A DNA stretch of 64,000 nt, taken from positions 205,242 through 269,241 of the forward strand of contig CAMYJD010000001.1 of the NCBI GenBank assembly GCA_947258655.1, given 5' to 3'. This document shows positions 23,912-33,054 of this stretch, piece after piece. The position numbers were made by a program, and so were the translations under genes. Position 1 is the first letter of the stretch. Every line of letters starts with the position of its first letter. The DNA is from an uncultured Gammaproteobacteria bacterium (GTDB lineage Bacteria > Pseudomonadota > Gammaproteobacteria > JAADHQ01). The notes beneath the pieces are model-generated. The model saw only the letters and a list, made by a program, of their open reading frames with translations, was not told where the DNA came from and did no database searches.

Positions 23912-26628
23912 AAATCTTCTTCGCTATATGCGGTATTCGGCCCGGATAGCTCATGAATACGGCACAACTGTGTCAGACTGCAGTACTGGCAACTACCCGG
24001 ATATTTGAGCGGAGCAACGGCCGCATGTCCCTGTTTATATTCCTCTGCCAGTGACTCCATCGCCTGCTTCCATTGTTCCATCAACCCCGCCCAGTCACCT
24101 GCCGCTCGCGCCTGTGGCAATTGCTCACAGGATTTTACCCCGGCGATGACACCCTGCTCACGTGTAATGCCCTTGAATTGTGATTCGCCGGATTTTAACT
24201 GCGCAAACAGCAGACCGCTCAGCTGCTCAGGCAATGCCAGGCTATATAATGGTAGTTGCGGTTCTTCCGGCCGGGATCCAAACCATTGCGCCGGCGTGAC
24301 GCTGCCGGTTTTATAATCAATAAGCAGTCTCTCGCCACTTTCAAGCTCATCGATACGGTCTATTTTCAGTCTTATGCGCATATCCTTGATACAGAGTTCT
24401 ATTGTCTGCTCTGTGGCGATGACTGCAAAAGGTTGACGTTGTTTTTCCACTTCAAGCCATGCATATACCAGTTGTTGCAATCGTTCCTGTTCAAGCAACC
24501 TGAAACGTTGGTTGAAGGTTTGCCCTGTTTGTTGTTCAAGCCCATCAATGGCGCGGGCAACACTATCTGTTATCCTGTCATGCAGATCATTTGCCGACAA
24601 TTTCAACAGATTAAGCTGATTCATGGTCCGTTGCCATATATATTCCATGACCTGATGCAGCAGGCTGCCCCGTTGTGCCGGATCGAGCCCCATACCTGCT
24701 TCTGTCATCGGTCTCGCAGCAAGGCGTAATTCGGCAAATGCCCTGAACGGACACGAAGCCTGTAGCTTAAAAATCTGACTCCCTCCTCTGACTTTGTGAA
24801 CATCTGCTAGTGGGACTTTTGTGTCATGCCACTTCTCCAATTGCGCAGAACTGAAAATAGCACTGCGCCATAGGTTCTGCTGCCATTGTGGCAACTGTTC
24901 CCTGTCGCGTTTCTGAAACGACTGCAGCAAAGGACTGGGCCTCAACACATCGTCATGATTGCGGGCCGGATAGCTGAAGATCACTTCTCTGGCATTGCCT
25001 GCGAGCCTGGCTGTTATCTGCGCGGCGACCTGTAGCTCACGCCTGGCACTGGAGTGCGGCATCATTCTTTGCCTTTGCAAGGCTGCGGGAATAAACGGAT
25101 TGGGCCTCGGTATCGGTGGCCAGATGCCGTCGTGCATTCCCATGGCCCATAGATAATCAAACTCAAGACCACTGGCTTCCATTACACCCAGCACCTGAAC
25201 GGCGACCTCGTCCGAACGTGGCTGAAATATCCTTTCACTGGCGGCCTGCATCAGTATCCTGTTGGTCTGGTGAATATTCATGCTGCCGCCGATATGGTCC
25301 AGTTTTACAAGATCACATAACATGTTGTTCCAGGCTTCGACTGTCTGATATTCCTCACTCGAAAGCGTCCTGCCCCTGCTGAACTCAAATGCTGCCAGCA
25401 AGCCGGTAAAAAGTCGGCTCCACTCTGTAGTACTACACTGCTGCGGCAGTTCATTGATTAGTGTGCGATAACGCAACAACATGGCATGCAACAAGGGACA
25501 GTGATAGGGCTCGGCGTTATTGCCGGCACAGCTCATCAACATGCCCATGGTAATATCGGCCTGACCATATTCGCGCAGTTGTCTGTCGAGTTGCGCACGC
25601 GAGAAACGTTCCTGTTCCCATCCACCAATATAGGGTGACTGCAGGATTAGCGATACCTCCTCAAGGGCAAAGCGCTTTTTCTGCCATCGCAATATAAGCA
25701 GCGCTGTCTGCACAAGAGGATATTGAATTAATGTTCTACCCAGAGAAATATTATAGGGACGCTGAAAGTCATATACCCCCGGATGCAGGGATGGGGGTAC
25801 AAATACCCGATCGAATATCCCTTGCAACATGGTCTTGAGTTCACCCAGTTCAGGCACGACAATCGCAACCTTTGCCGAACAGTCGTTTTGCACAATATGT
25901 CGCGCCCAACGTGCAGCATGTTCAATCTCCTCACGAACATGCTCGAACCTGACCGTGGACACATCGGTAGTTAGCGGTTTTTTCTCAAGCCACTCAATCG
26001 CACATGAGTGCTGCTGCATCGTCTGCAATAAAAGTCGCTGCTGGGGAGTCAGCTCATCAAATCCAGTAAGGATGATTCTGTCGGGTAGTTGCAGCCTGCC
26101 CGAGGATATCAGTTTGCACATCACTGCAGGCAGCTGTGCAAGTGTTATCCAGGACTCCTGCTGACATCTTTGATCAAAGGCTTCACACCAGAAAAGAAAG
26201 GCTCGGCTGTCCTCATTATGTAGATAGTGGAAATCATCCTTGCCCAGTTGCCATGCGTGCATAAGCTCCCAGGCACTGGCACATTGACGGGCGGTCGCGG
26301 ATAATTGCAACATCGCCCTGTCTGTGACCGCCTTGTCGATGACCTGCTCCCACAACAATCGTTCCTGCACATCTGACAGTAACAAGGGCGCCTTTTCAGC
26401 TTCATGCGCATCGATGATATGGCTTAAACTACGCCTGAGCCAGGCATTCCATGGTAAGATATCCGCGGTTTCCCATACCTGCTCAGCGCGCTCCATGCAC
26501 ATCTGGTCGAAGCCCTGTTGCAGTGAATGCGCAAGACGCAGGTTACCTGTTATCAGGGTCACGCCCGGATCAATCCTGCTGACAATCTGTTTATGTTCTA
26601 TAAATTCAGGCTCGGAGAAGTCTGTCAT
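23908..26628 (-). CDS. AddB-like PD-(D/E)XK nuclease (TIGR03623-type DNA repair protein)
   Basis: A 906-residue partner of the AddA-like helicase. The N-terminal region has a helicase fold without a proper Walker A (LITGNLRLAHSLQ), as expected of a non-motor subunit. The C-terminal nuclease shows LLHQVMEYIW, RIDELESGERLLIDYKTG (D...DxK) and a probable iron staple: one Cys at SCPFRAF plus CQYCSLTQLC (CxxCx5C), the AddB/Cas4-like 4Fe-4S arrangement. Conserved CPFRAFAELRL is diagnostic for this family. It starts the two-gene operon; the ATG follows a 181-bp spacer after the FHA gene. Confidence 0.9.
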   Translation of the reverse strand: MTDFSEPEFIEHKQIVSRIDPGVTLITGNLRLAHSLQQGFDQMCMERAEQVWETADILPWNAWLRRSLSHIIDAHEAEKAPLLLSDVQERLLWEQVIDKAVTDRAMLQLSATARQCASAWELMHAWQLGKDDFHYLHNEDSRAFLFWCEAFDQRCQQESWITLAQLPAVMCKLISSGRLQLPDRIILTGFDELTPQQRLLLQTMQQHSCAIEWLEKKPLTTDVSTVRFEHVREEIEHAARWARHIVQNDCSAKVAIVVPELGELKTMLQGIFDRVFVPPSLHPGVYDFQRPYNISLGRTLIQYPLVQTALLILRWQKKRFALEEVSLILQSPYIGGWEQERFSRAQLDRQLREYGQADITMGMLMSCAGNNAEPYHCPLLHAMLLRYRTLINELPQQCSTTEWSRLFTGLLAAFEFSRGRTLSSEEYQTVEAWNNMLCDLVKLDHIGGSMNIHQTNRILMQAASERIFQPRSDEVAVQVLGVMEASGLEFDYLWAMGMHDGIWPPIPRPNPFIPAALQRQRMMPHSSARRELQVAAQITARLAGNAREVIFSYPARNHDDVLRPSPLLQSFQKRDREQLPQWQQNLWRSAIFSSAQLEKWHDTKVPLADVHKVRGGSQIFKLQASCPFRAFAELRLAARPMTEAGMGLDPAQRGSLLHQVMEYIWQRTMNQLNLLKLSANDLHDRITDSVARAIDGLEQQTGQTFNQRFRLLEQERLQQLVYAWLEVEKQRQPFAVIATEQTIELCIKDMRIRLKIDRIDELESGERLLIDYKTGSVTPAQWFGSRPEEPQLPLYSLALPEQLSGLLFAQLKSGESQFKGITREQGVIAGVKSCEQLPQARAAGDWAGLMEQWKQAMESLAEEYKQGHAAVAPLKYPGSCQYCSLTQLCRIHELSGPNTAYSEEDL

Positions 26629-26809
26629 GCGTGTATTGCCAGATAATGGTAACAGCTATCGTTATACCACAGGGCTTGCTATTGAGGCATAAAAACCGGG
26701 GCGTCCCTGACATAAGGACTTGTTAACAATATGCAGTAATTATGCGCAATGCAATCAGATCGTTCAGACTCGATCGAGGACATCGGCCCATACCTGCATA
26801 GATCATATA

Positions 26810-27484
26810 CTAGACCCGCAATACGAGGACAACAATGGCTATGACGACCGCTATCGTAACTGCAACGGTAAGGTACAATGAACGTCTGCTGTTGTCGTCT
26901 CGCGTTCTGTCATGTAACGCATGTTCAATATCAGCCAATTCAGCGCGGTGGTCATGCCGATGCTTGCCGCTGGGGTGTTGGGCATTACGCACCGCCGTTC
27001 CTCCAGTCATTTCATCGTGCATTGCCGTGTCATTATCCATGGCAATGACAGTATCCCCTGCAGATGGTTGCGCTATCACTTGGTTACTGCCCGCTTCGCC
27101 TTCCTGCCCAATACCTTCGTCCGCGGCTGCGATCATCGCTTCCAGTCTGGTACTGCTCAGCATATCCGTTGTGTCCGGAGCTTTCTTGGGTGCGCCCTGG
27201 TCAGTATAGAATACTACCTGGTAACCACCTGCTGTAATAATATCACCTGAATGCAGGGTATGCCTGATCACCCTTTTACCATTGACGAAGGTTCCGTTCG
27301 TACTCCCCAGGTCTTCCACATGACTCGCCTTAAAAACAGTCACAATCTTTGCATGATGGGCGCTGACCGTCTCATCCTCCATCTGGACATCGTTATCTGC
27401 CGCTCTCCCCAGTGAAATTGTTCCATGATCCAGGACCCGTTCGTCAACCTGGAACGTTCCATGGTTTATTGTAATTTTATTCAT
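26810..27484 (-). CDS. FHA-domain protein with C-terminal membrane anchor
   Basis: An FHA phosphothreonine-recognition domain occupies residues ~15-95 (SLGRAADNDVQ; SAHHAKI; DLGSTNGTFVNGKRV). A ~100-residue Ala/Glu/Asp-rich linker follows, then one transmembrane helix at the very C-terminus (LYLTVAVTIAVVIAIVVLVL), so it is tail-anchored with FHA in the cytoplasm. The track starts at a TTG (27493); the ATG at 27484 has GAGGG upstream. A paralogue with only the FHA domain lies at 37398. No Ser/Thr kinase or type VI genes are adjacent, so the phospho-partner is unknown. Confidence 0.85.
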   Translation of the reverse strand: MNKITINHGTFQVDERVLDHGTISLGRAADNDVQMEDETVSAHHAKIVTVFKASHVEDLGSTNGTFVNGKRVIRHTLHSGDIITAGGYQVVFYTDQGAPKKAPDTTDMLSSTRLEAMIAAADEGIGQEGEAGSNQVIAQPSAGDTVIAMDNDTAMHDEMTGGTAVRNAQHPSGKHRHDHRAELADIEHALHDRTRDDNSRRSLYLTVAVTIAVVIAIVVLVLRV

Positions 27485-27761
27485 ACCCCGCAACCCTCTA
27501 TAACGCGATCAATATAAACTCTTACAGGATTCCCTCCTTTAATTTTGTCGTCCGTTATTACACTACTGACATGCCCGCTATTGCTTCTCTGTATTTAACA
27601 TGGGAAATATTTATTATACAGATGATATTGTTATTCTAACTACATCCATTGCATTATATTATTATTATGTTTTCAGGCAAGTAGTCGACACCGGTGCCTT
27701 CATCAGTAATACTGCATTAATTCATAGACTAACACAATAAAACCATTTCGAAACTTTAATC

Positions 27762-28097
27762 ATGTTTTTTATCTGTAAATACGAGGATTTACTGGTAAAA
27801 CCAGTGCAAACCCACAATATCCATATCGATAATACTAATTACTCTATAATCCTGCTAGCCAGAGACGATCAAGTTTATGCCTTTCATAACAGGTGTCCGC
27901 ATACCTGGATAGGTCTTGATGCCGTCGACGACCAGATCATCAGCGGCTGCGGCCAATACCTGCAATGCTCAAGCCATTTCGCCCAGTTTCGCATGCAGGA
28001 TGGTTATTGTGTATATGGCCCGTGCAACGGACAATCATTATTACGGCTGGATGTCACAATAGAGGACGGCAACATTTTTCTGCTGCAGGCAGTGTAG
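27762..28097 (+). CDS. Rieske [2Fe-2S] ferredoxin-like protein
   Basis: A 111-residue small Rieske protein. The cluster ligands are present as CPH (first loop, NRCPHTWIGLD) and CSSH (second loop, CSSHFAQF), spaced about 19 residues apart. The DGYCVYGPCNGQSL tail fits stand-alone Rieske ferredoxins rather than oxygenase or bc1 subunits. It is likely cytoplasmic because no signal sequence is seen. It lies 14 bp before the glutathione S-transferase gene, in one operon. Its electron partner is not evident. Confidence 0.88.
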   Translation: MFFICKYEDLLVKPVQTHNIHIDNTNYSIILLARDDQVYAFHNRCPHTWIGLDAVDDQIISGCGQYLQCSSHFAQFRMQDGYCVYGPCNGQSLLRLDVTIEDGNIFLLQAV

Positions 28098-28111
28098 ATG
28101 ATTCAAGTACT

Positions 28112-28768
28112 ATGAACAGCATTGAAAAACCATTACCGATATTGTATTCATTTCGCCGCTGCCCTTATGCGATGCGGGCACGCATGGCGATAAAATACAG
28201 CCAGGCAGTTGTTGAACTGCGCGAGGTCAAATTATCCGCCAAGCCACACAACCTGCTGGAAATTTCACCGAAGGGTACAGTCCCTGTACTACAGCTTGAA
28301 GATAGTACCGTGCTGGAAGAAAGCATTGATATTATCCATTGGGCATTGTCGGGATATGATCCGCAAGATTGGTCATTGAGTAAGGAAGATACGTTAAGGT
28401 CCAGGGCGATGGAGCTTGTGTGGGTAAATGATCACACTTTTAAACCACACCTGGACCATTACAAATATTCGGACCGCTACCCTGAGTGGCCTGCCATACA
28501 TTATCGCCAGCAGGGTATGGAATTTCTGCAATTACTTGAGAGCCATCTGCAACAAAACAGACATCTGCTGACTGATCATATTTCCATTGCAGATATATCG
28601 ATCTTTCCGTTCGTCAGGCAATTTGCCTATGTTGACAAGGAATGGTTCGAGTCCACAAACTTGCCTAGACTACAATCATGGCTGCATAAGTTCATAGATT
28701 CTTCATTATTTAAAATGATCATGGAAAAGTATCCACCTTGGGATGAGAATAATGCCGTGATTTTCTAG
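28112..28768 (+). CDS. Glutathione S-transferase-like protein
   Basis: A 218-residue thioredoxin-fold/helical protein of the GST superfamily. The N-terminal domain has LYSFRRCPYAMRARMA (a Cys in the active-site CPYA position), the ISPKGTVPVL cis-Pro segment, and LEESIDIIHW, which supplies the Glu/Ser glutathione-binding pair. The C-terminal helical domain has DHISIADISIFPFVRQF. The track ORF begins at 27965 inside the Rieske gene; the ATG at 28112 is the natural start. Substrate unknown; the Cys suggests thiol transfer or reduction rather than classical conjugation. Confidence 0.88.
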   Translation: MNSIEKPLPILYSFRRCPYAMRARMAIKYSQAVVELREVKLSAKPHNLLEISPKGTVPVLQLEDSTVLEESIDIIHWALSGYDPQDWSLSKEDTLRSRAMELVWVNDHTFKPHLDHYKYSDRYPEWPAIHYRQQGMEFLQLLESHLQQNRHLLTDHISIADISIFPFVRQFAYVDKEWFESTNLPRLQSWLHKFIDSSLFKMIMEKYPPWDENNAVIF

Positions 28769-28861
28769 ATCATTTGCATCCACGTCTGTAACATGGCAAT
28801 TATGTCCATAAGCAGATGTTGAGATCCGGTCCTGGCCGACTACGGCAAACTACCGACGAAC

Positions 28862-31669
28862 TTATTTCTTTTTCAATTCGAGCGCCTTGAGACTTGTGGA
28901 TTCGAACACTCCAGGCATTCCAATACCATAACCCTGCACATAATCGATTGAAATACGATTTAGCTGATGCAGTATTTCTTCATCCTCCACATACTCGGCG
29001 ATCGACTTCATATCCATAACATGCGAGACATAGTTGATTGCATGTACCATGGCCTGACTGACCTTATTGGTGGCAACATCCCTGATCAGCGAACCATCCA
29101 ATTTGACAAAATCCACTGGCAGATTTTTCAGGTAATCAAAGGAACTCAGGCCCGAGCCAAAATCATCAAGGGCAAAACTACAGCCGATATCCTTGAGTTT
29201 TAGGATAAATTGACGCGCATATTCCAGGTTGGATATCACTGCACTCTCGGTTATTTCAAAACACAGCTTTTCCGGTGCGACGCCGGTCTGTTGTATTTGC
29301 TCGATAATAAAGTCGACCATTTCCATATCGCTCATTGATTGCCCGGACAGATTAATCGAGCACAGATCCAGCTGTATTCCTGCCGTCTCGTTATTGCTTA
29401 TAGATAATAATGAATGCTTGATCACCCACTTGTCTATTTGTGGCATCAGGTGAAAGCGTTCGGCTGTCGGAATAAATGCCGACGGCAAGATCAGTTTGGA
29501 GCCCTCTTCTTCACCGCTGAGCATACGCACCAGGATTTCACCATGCAATCCCGCACCCGGTTTCTTACCGCCTGTTTCAATGATCGGCTGGAAGTGTAGT
29601 TCAAACAAGTCGTTATCGAGAGCATGCTGGATACGCTGCATCCATTGCATCTTGTCCCGATGTTCGGCGACCTCAACATCTTCCGGCTTGAAAACATGCA
29701 CATAGTTTCGCCCGCGTTCCTTGGCGACATAGCAGGCGGAGTCTGCTGCCTGTAGCAGTTCTGTCAGACTCGTGGTCTGTTCCAGCATCGGCACCACTCC
29801 TATACTCAGACCAACCCGAAAAACGTCACCCTCCCATGTAAAGCGAAATTCCTCTACTGCAGCGCGCATTTTCTCGGCAATTTCCTCGGCCATGAACAAT
29901 GGACATCCAGGTAACAGCACGCCAAATTCATCTCCCCCCAACCGGGCCAGGGTATCGGATCGACGCAACAGGTCCTGCATCAGATTGGCCAGTTGCTGCA
30001 ACAGCTTGTCACCGGCATGGTGTCCGGCGGTATCATTGACCGCTTTAAATTGATCCAGGTCGATATAAAAAATAGCATGTTTTTTCTTGCCGCTCTGGGC
30101 GGTACGCAAGGCCTGTTCCACCCGATTCTCGAACTCCACCCTGTTGGGCAGGCTGGTTAATGCATCATGCGTGGCCTGATGGACCAGTTGTTTGGTTAGA
30201 CTGCGGATCTTGGTTACATCACGGAATACCAGCACAGCCCCAACGACCGCGCCCATCAGGTCGTGTATCAGTGTTGCGGTCAGTTCTATCGAAACCTGCC
30301 TGTTGTTGTCTTTATGGACCAGCATAACAGGCTCTAGATTGTCGACCTTTTTTCCTTCCTCCATCCAGTCTACCACGGACAGTTCGATATGCTGACCCTT
30401 GTCTTCGTCCACCAGGTTCATAATCGCCATCAACGGATTACCCTCGGCATTGGCAAGATCCCAACCCGTTAACTCCTCCGCCTTCGGATTCAAATAATCC
30501 ACCAGCCCATCCAGTCCCGTCGTCACGACCCCATCACCAATTGAGGCCAGCGTGACACGCAGACGTTCTTTCTGTCTGAATAATGCCTCCTCTGCCTGAC
30601 GCTTGTCAGTAATATCCCTGGCGGTTCCCTCAAAGCCTGCTATGTCATCATTCTTGTAGAAATAGTGCGTGTTTACAGAGACCCATACCTCTGTACCATC
30701 CTTATGGCACAGGCGCAATTCATAGTTATGTAACTGCCCCAGATTTCTATCCAGTGCGTGTTTGAAATCACCCTGATCAGCAGCGTTGGCAAACAATGTT
30801 GTCCATGTATTGTCTATTAAATGTTCGGGTTTATATCCCGTCATGAACTCAACTGCGGGGGAAATACGCATTATCCTGCCATTATTATCGACACGAAAAT
30901 AGGTGTCCTGCAGATCCTTGAGGATCTCGCTCAATTCGTTTTCGGAGGCACGTATCTGTTCTTCCGCGCGTTTGCGTTCCTCGACCTGGTGCAATAATTC
31001 CTTGTTAGACTGTTCCGCAAGGCGCTGGCTTTTCAAGGCCTGGTCTCTGGTGTCCGTCAAATTCTGCATCAATACTGTATTTTGACGGGTCACCGAGCGA
31101 ATGCGTGATAGTAAGAAGCCATGTTTGTTGGCCACTGCAGCCATGACCATCGCGACCAGCATTAGCAGCAACCAGATGGCCATATCGACGATATTGAAGT
31201 CTCTGATGGCTATATATAGGGGTGCTGCCATTGCGGGTAAGAAGAATGCCACGAACGGCCACGGCCGCAGGCTGGCGCCGATAAAACTGGCCAGAACCAC
31301 GACAATCAGTATCATCAATAGTATTTTGTCCGGCACCTGCGCCACACCCAATAGTATAAGCGGGGTAATGACAATCCCTGCCCACAGTACTCCATTGGAC
31401 AGACAGGCGAGAATGTGTAGCGGTCCGGGTTCCTGAGTGGAGCCTGCTGTGGCTTTCAGGGTGCTCTGGGTAATGATACGTACAATAGCGATGGCGACCA
31501 GCAAACCGATAAACAGGGCCGGGATCGCGACAGCCTCGGAAGATACCAGGGTAGTGATCAATGCCGATGCGGCAACACCCTGCAATAACAACTCAACCAG
31601 TAGCAATTGCATTCTCAGGCGAAGATCACCTAATAACGAGCGATCAGCGCTCTGTGTAGGCCTGTTCAT
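28862..31669 (-). CDS. Membrane sensor with PAS-PAS-GGDEF-EAL domains
   Basis: A 935-residue c-di-GMP enzyme. Six N-terminal membrane helices (~20-190) are followed by a coiled coil, two PAS domains (~240-355 and ~360-475), GGDEF (~490-650) and EAL (~670-925). The diguanylate cyclase motif is intact (RLGGDEFGVL). The phosphodiesterase keeps its key Glu in GEILVRM (EIL instead of EAL), as well as DDFGSGLSSFDYLKNLPVDFVKLDG, so both activities are possible. Its output could feed the YcgR brake in this window. It is monocistronic, with a MITE-like element 50 bp upstream. Confidence 0.92.
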   Translation of the reverse strand: MNRPTQSADRSLLGDLRLRMQLLLVELLLQGVAASALITTLVSSEAVAIPALFIGLLVAIAIVRIITQSTLKATAGSTQEPGPLHILACLSNGVLWAGIVITPLILLGVAQVPDKILLMILIVVVLASFIGASLRPWPFVAFFLPAMAAPLYIAIRDFNIVDMAIWLLLMLVAMVMAAVANKHGFLLSRIRSVTRQNTVLMQNLTDTRDQALKSQRLAEQSNKELLHQVEERKRAEEQIRASENELSEILKDLQDTYFRVDNNGRIMRISPAVEFMTGYKPEHLIDNTWTTLFANAADQGDFKHALDRNLGQLHNYELRLCHKDGTEVWVSVNTHYFYKNDDIAGFEGTARDITDKRQAEEALFRQKERLRVTLASIGDGVVTTGLDGLVDYLNPKAEELTGWDLANAEGNPLMAIMNLVDEDKGQHIELSVVDWMEEGKKVDNLEPVMLVHKDNNRQVSIELTATLIHDLMGAVVGAVLVFRDVTKIRSLTKQLVHQATHDALTSLPNRVEFENRVEQALRTAQSGKKKHAIFYIDLDQFKAVNDTAGHHAGDKLLQQLANLMQDLLRRSDTLARLGGDEFGVLLPGCPLFMAEEIAEKMRAAVEEFRFTWEGDVFRVGLSIGVVPMLEQTTSLTELLQAADSACYVAKERGRNYVHVFKPEDVEVAEHRDKMQWMQRIQHALDNDLFELHFQPIIETGGKKPGAGLHGEILVRMLSGEEEGSKLILPSAFIPTAERFHLMPQIDKWVIKHSLLSISNNETAGIQLDLCSINLSGQSMSDMEMVDFIIEQIQQTGVAPEKLCFEITESAVISNLEYARQFILKLKDIGCSFALDDFGSGLSSFDYLKNLPVDFVKLDGSLIRDVATNKVSQAMVHAINYVSHVMDMKSIAEYVEDEEILHQLNRISIDYVQGYGIGMPGVFESTSLKALELKKK

Positions 31670-31719
31670 GCGATTTTGGATCCAGTTGATCGTTCACGAT
31701 CATATAGTTGTAATGTATG

Positions 31720-31895
31720 TTTAAGGAAGCTCTGACTAATTCGAAATTTTATGTCATTGCGAGCGCAGCGCGGCAATCTTTTAAATAGAATCATGTGTTT
31801 GCAGATTGCTTCGTCGTTACACTGCCGCTCATAGATATTTCAAATGAATGGTACTTTGTCCTCGTAATGACTAATAAATTCAGAGCTTCCTTAAA
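31720..31895. mobile_element. 176-bp MITE-like element with perfect 16-bp terminal inverted repeats
   Basis: The ends are TTTAAGGAAGCTCTGA (31720-31735) and its exact complement (31880-31895). The inside holds the REP-like GTCATTGCGAGCGCAGCGCGGCAATC and a segment, AAATGAATGGTACTTTGTCC, shared with the tandem repeat at 11448. It has no ORF. It lies in the spacer upstream of the GGDEF-EAL gene. A clear target duplication is not visible. Confidence 0.85.
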
Positions 31896-32025
31896 TACAG
31901 CGTAGCGGTATAATGTACTTTATCAATTGAATTATCAAGCCTGACTGATCACGACAACAGCCCATATTGGCTGCCGTGCTGATGAATTTTTCCAGCCTTG
32001 GGCCATTTTTCGGATACATGATTTA

Positions 32026-32151
32026 TCACTGACTGTCGGCTGGAAAGCGCAGCGGATTTTCATGCAGATGGCCATACGGAATCGAGTCCGGCTGACTGTC
32101 ATACCATCCAACGCGTGCAGGACAACCTGGCTTATAAGGTGTAATCGACAC
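32026..32151 (-). CDS. Possible 41-residue small protein (GTG start)
   Basis: The frame VSITPYKPGCPARVGWYDSQ... ends in LHENPLRFPADSQ. It is rich in Pro, Gly, Tyr, Trp and Asp and reads like real protein. It is not in the ORF track because of its length and GTG start. GAGGG lies upstream but 13 nt away, so initiation is doubtful. It occupies the spacer between the MITE-like element and the divergent amidohydrolase operon. I recognise no family. Confidence 0.3.
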   Translation of the reverse strand: MSITPYKPGCPARVGWYDSQPDSIPYGHLHENPLRFPADSQ

Positions 32152-32255
32152 AATAAAATTACATCCCTCTAGCAGAGGCTGTCACACCTGTTAATATTTA
32201 GGCGATTTTCATCTATTATCTAGTATATCCAACAACGGTAATTATTGACTCATTT

Positions 32256-33047
32256 ATGTCAGAGAATCAAATCTGGATTGAACACATTGGCAATCAACCC
32301 TTGATAGCGACTGCTATCCATGCCGGGCATGAGGTTCGACACGAACTGTTACCGCTACTGGCACTGGACGATGCGGAACGTGCCAGGGAAGAAGACCCAT
32401 ACACAGACTATCTGGCCAAGGTAGTACCGACCTGGCTTGTCCCAACCCGCTCACGCTTTGAAGTAGACCTGAATCGTAGTCGCGACGAAGCTGTATACAC
32501 AGAGCCTGAAATGGCCTGGGGGATGCACCTGTGGAAGGAACCACTGCAAAAGGATGAAATAGCTGATTCCCTGAAGGAATATGACAATTTTTATGACGAA
32601 CTGCGTGAATTACTCGATAAGATGGTCGACCACTTCGGGCATATCGTCATCCTGGATTTACATGCCTATAATTATCGGCGTTCGGGCCCTGAGCACGAGC
32701 CTGCCGACCCTGCTACCAATCCCGAAGTCAATGTAGGCACCGGCACCATGCTGGACAGGGAACGTTGCCTTCCATTTATCAAACGTTTTATGTCTGACCT
32801 GAGAAATTACAATTTTATGGGCCGGCATCTGGATGTTCGTGAGAATGTAAAATTCAAGGGCCGGCAACTTGCCGAATGGATTCATAATAATTACCATGAC
32901 AGTATTTGTGTACTGTCAATCGAATTCAAGAAATTCTATATGGATGAATGGAGCGGCATTGGCGATATAGAGCAGATACAGGCCATCCGTGATGCACTGC
33001 AGTCCACTATACCGGGTATTCTACAGGAATTAAAAAAATTAGAATAA
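32256..33047 (+). CDS. N-formylglutamate amidohydrolase family protein
   Basis: The 263-residue product matches the N-formylglutamate amidohydrolase (FGase) family, zinc enzymes that cleave N-formyl-glutamate at the end of histidine breakdown. Visible features are the early HAGHEVRHEL (zinc-site His/Glu), REEDPYTDYLA, SRFEVDLNRSRDEAVY, VILDLHAYNYRR and the C-terminal LSIEFKKFYMDEW. No other hut genes are near. Instead it starts a tight operon (7 bp to the next gene) with a QEGLA metallopeptidase and an ATP-grasp ligase, so the true substrate is probably a different acylated or amino-acyl compound. Confidence 0.9.
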   Translation: MSENQIWIEHIGNQPLIATAIHAGHEVRHELLPLLALDDAERAREEDPYTDYLAKVVPTWLVPTRSRFEVDLNRSRDEAVYTEPEMAWGMHLWKEPLQKDEIADSLKEYDNFYDELRELLDKMVDHFGHIVILDLHAYNYRRSGPEHEPADPATNPEVNVGTGTMLDRERCLPFIKRFMSDLRNYNFMGRHLDVRENVKFKGRQLAEWIHNNYHDSICVLSIEFKKFYMDEWSGIGDIEQIQAIRDALQSTIPGILQELKKLE

Positions 33048-33054
33048 CATCCCA

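Noticed and set aside
29740-29760. Degenerate, inactive c-di-GMP enzyme
   Set aside because: EIL instead of EAL keeps the catalytic Glu, and GGDEF and DDFGSG motifs are intact, so inactivity cannot be claimed.
32026-32153. 72-residue ORF at 31935-32153 as a gene
   Set aside because: The overlapping GTG-started frame reads more like protein; the longer frame has an unlikely composition and no ribosome binding site.
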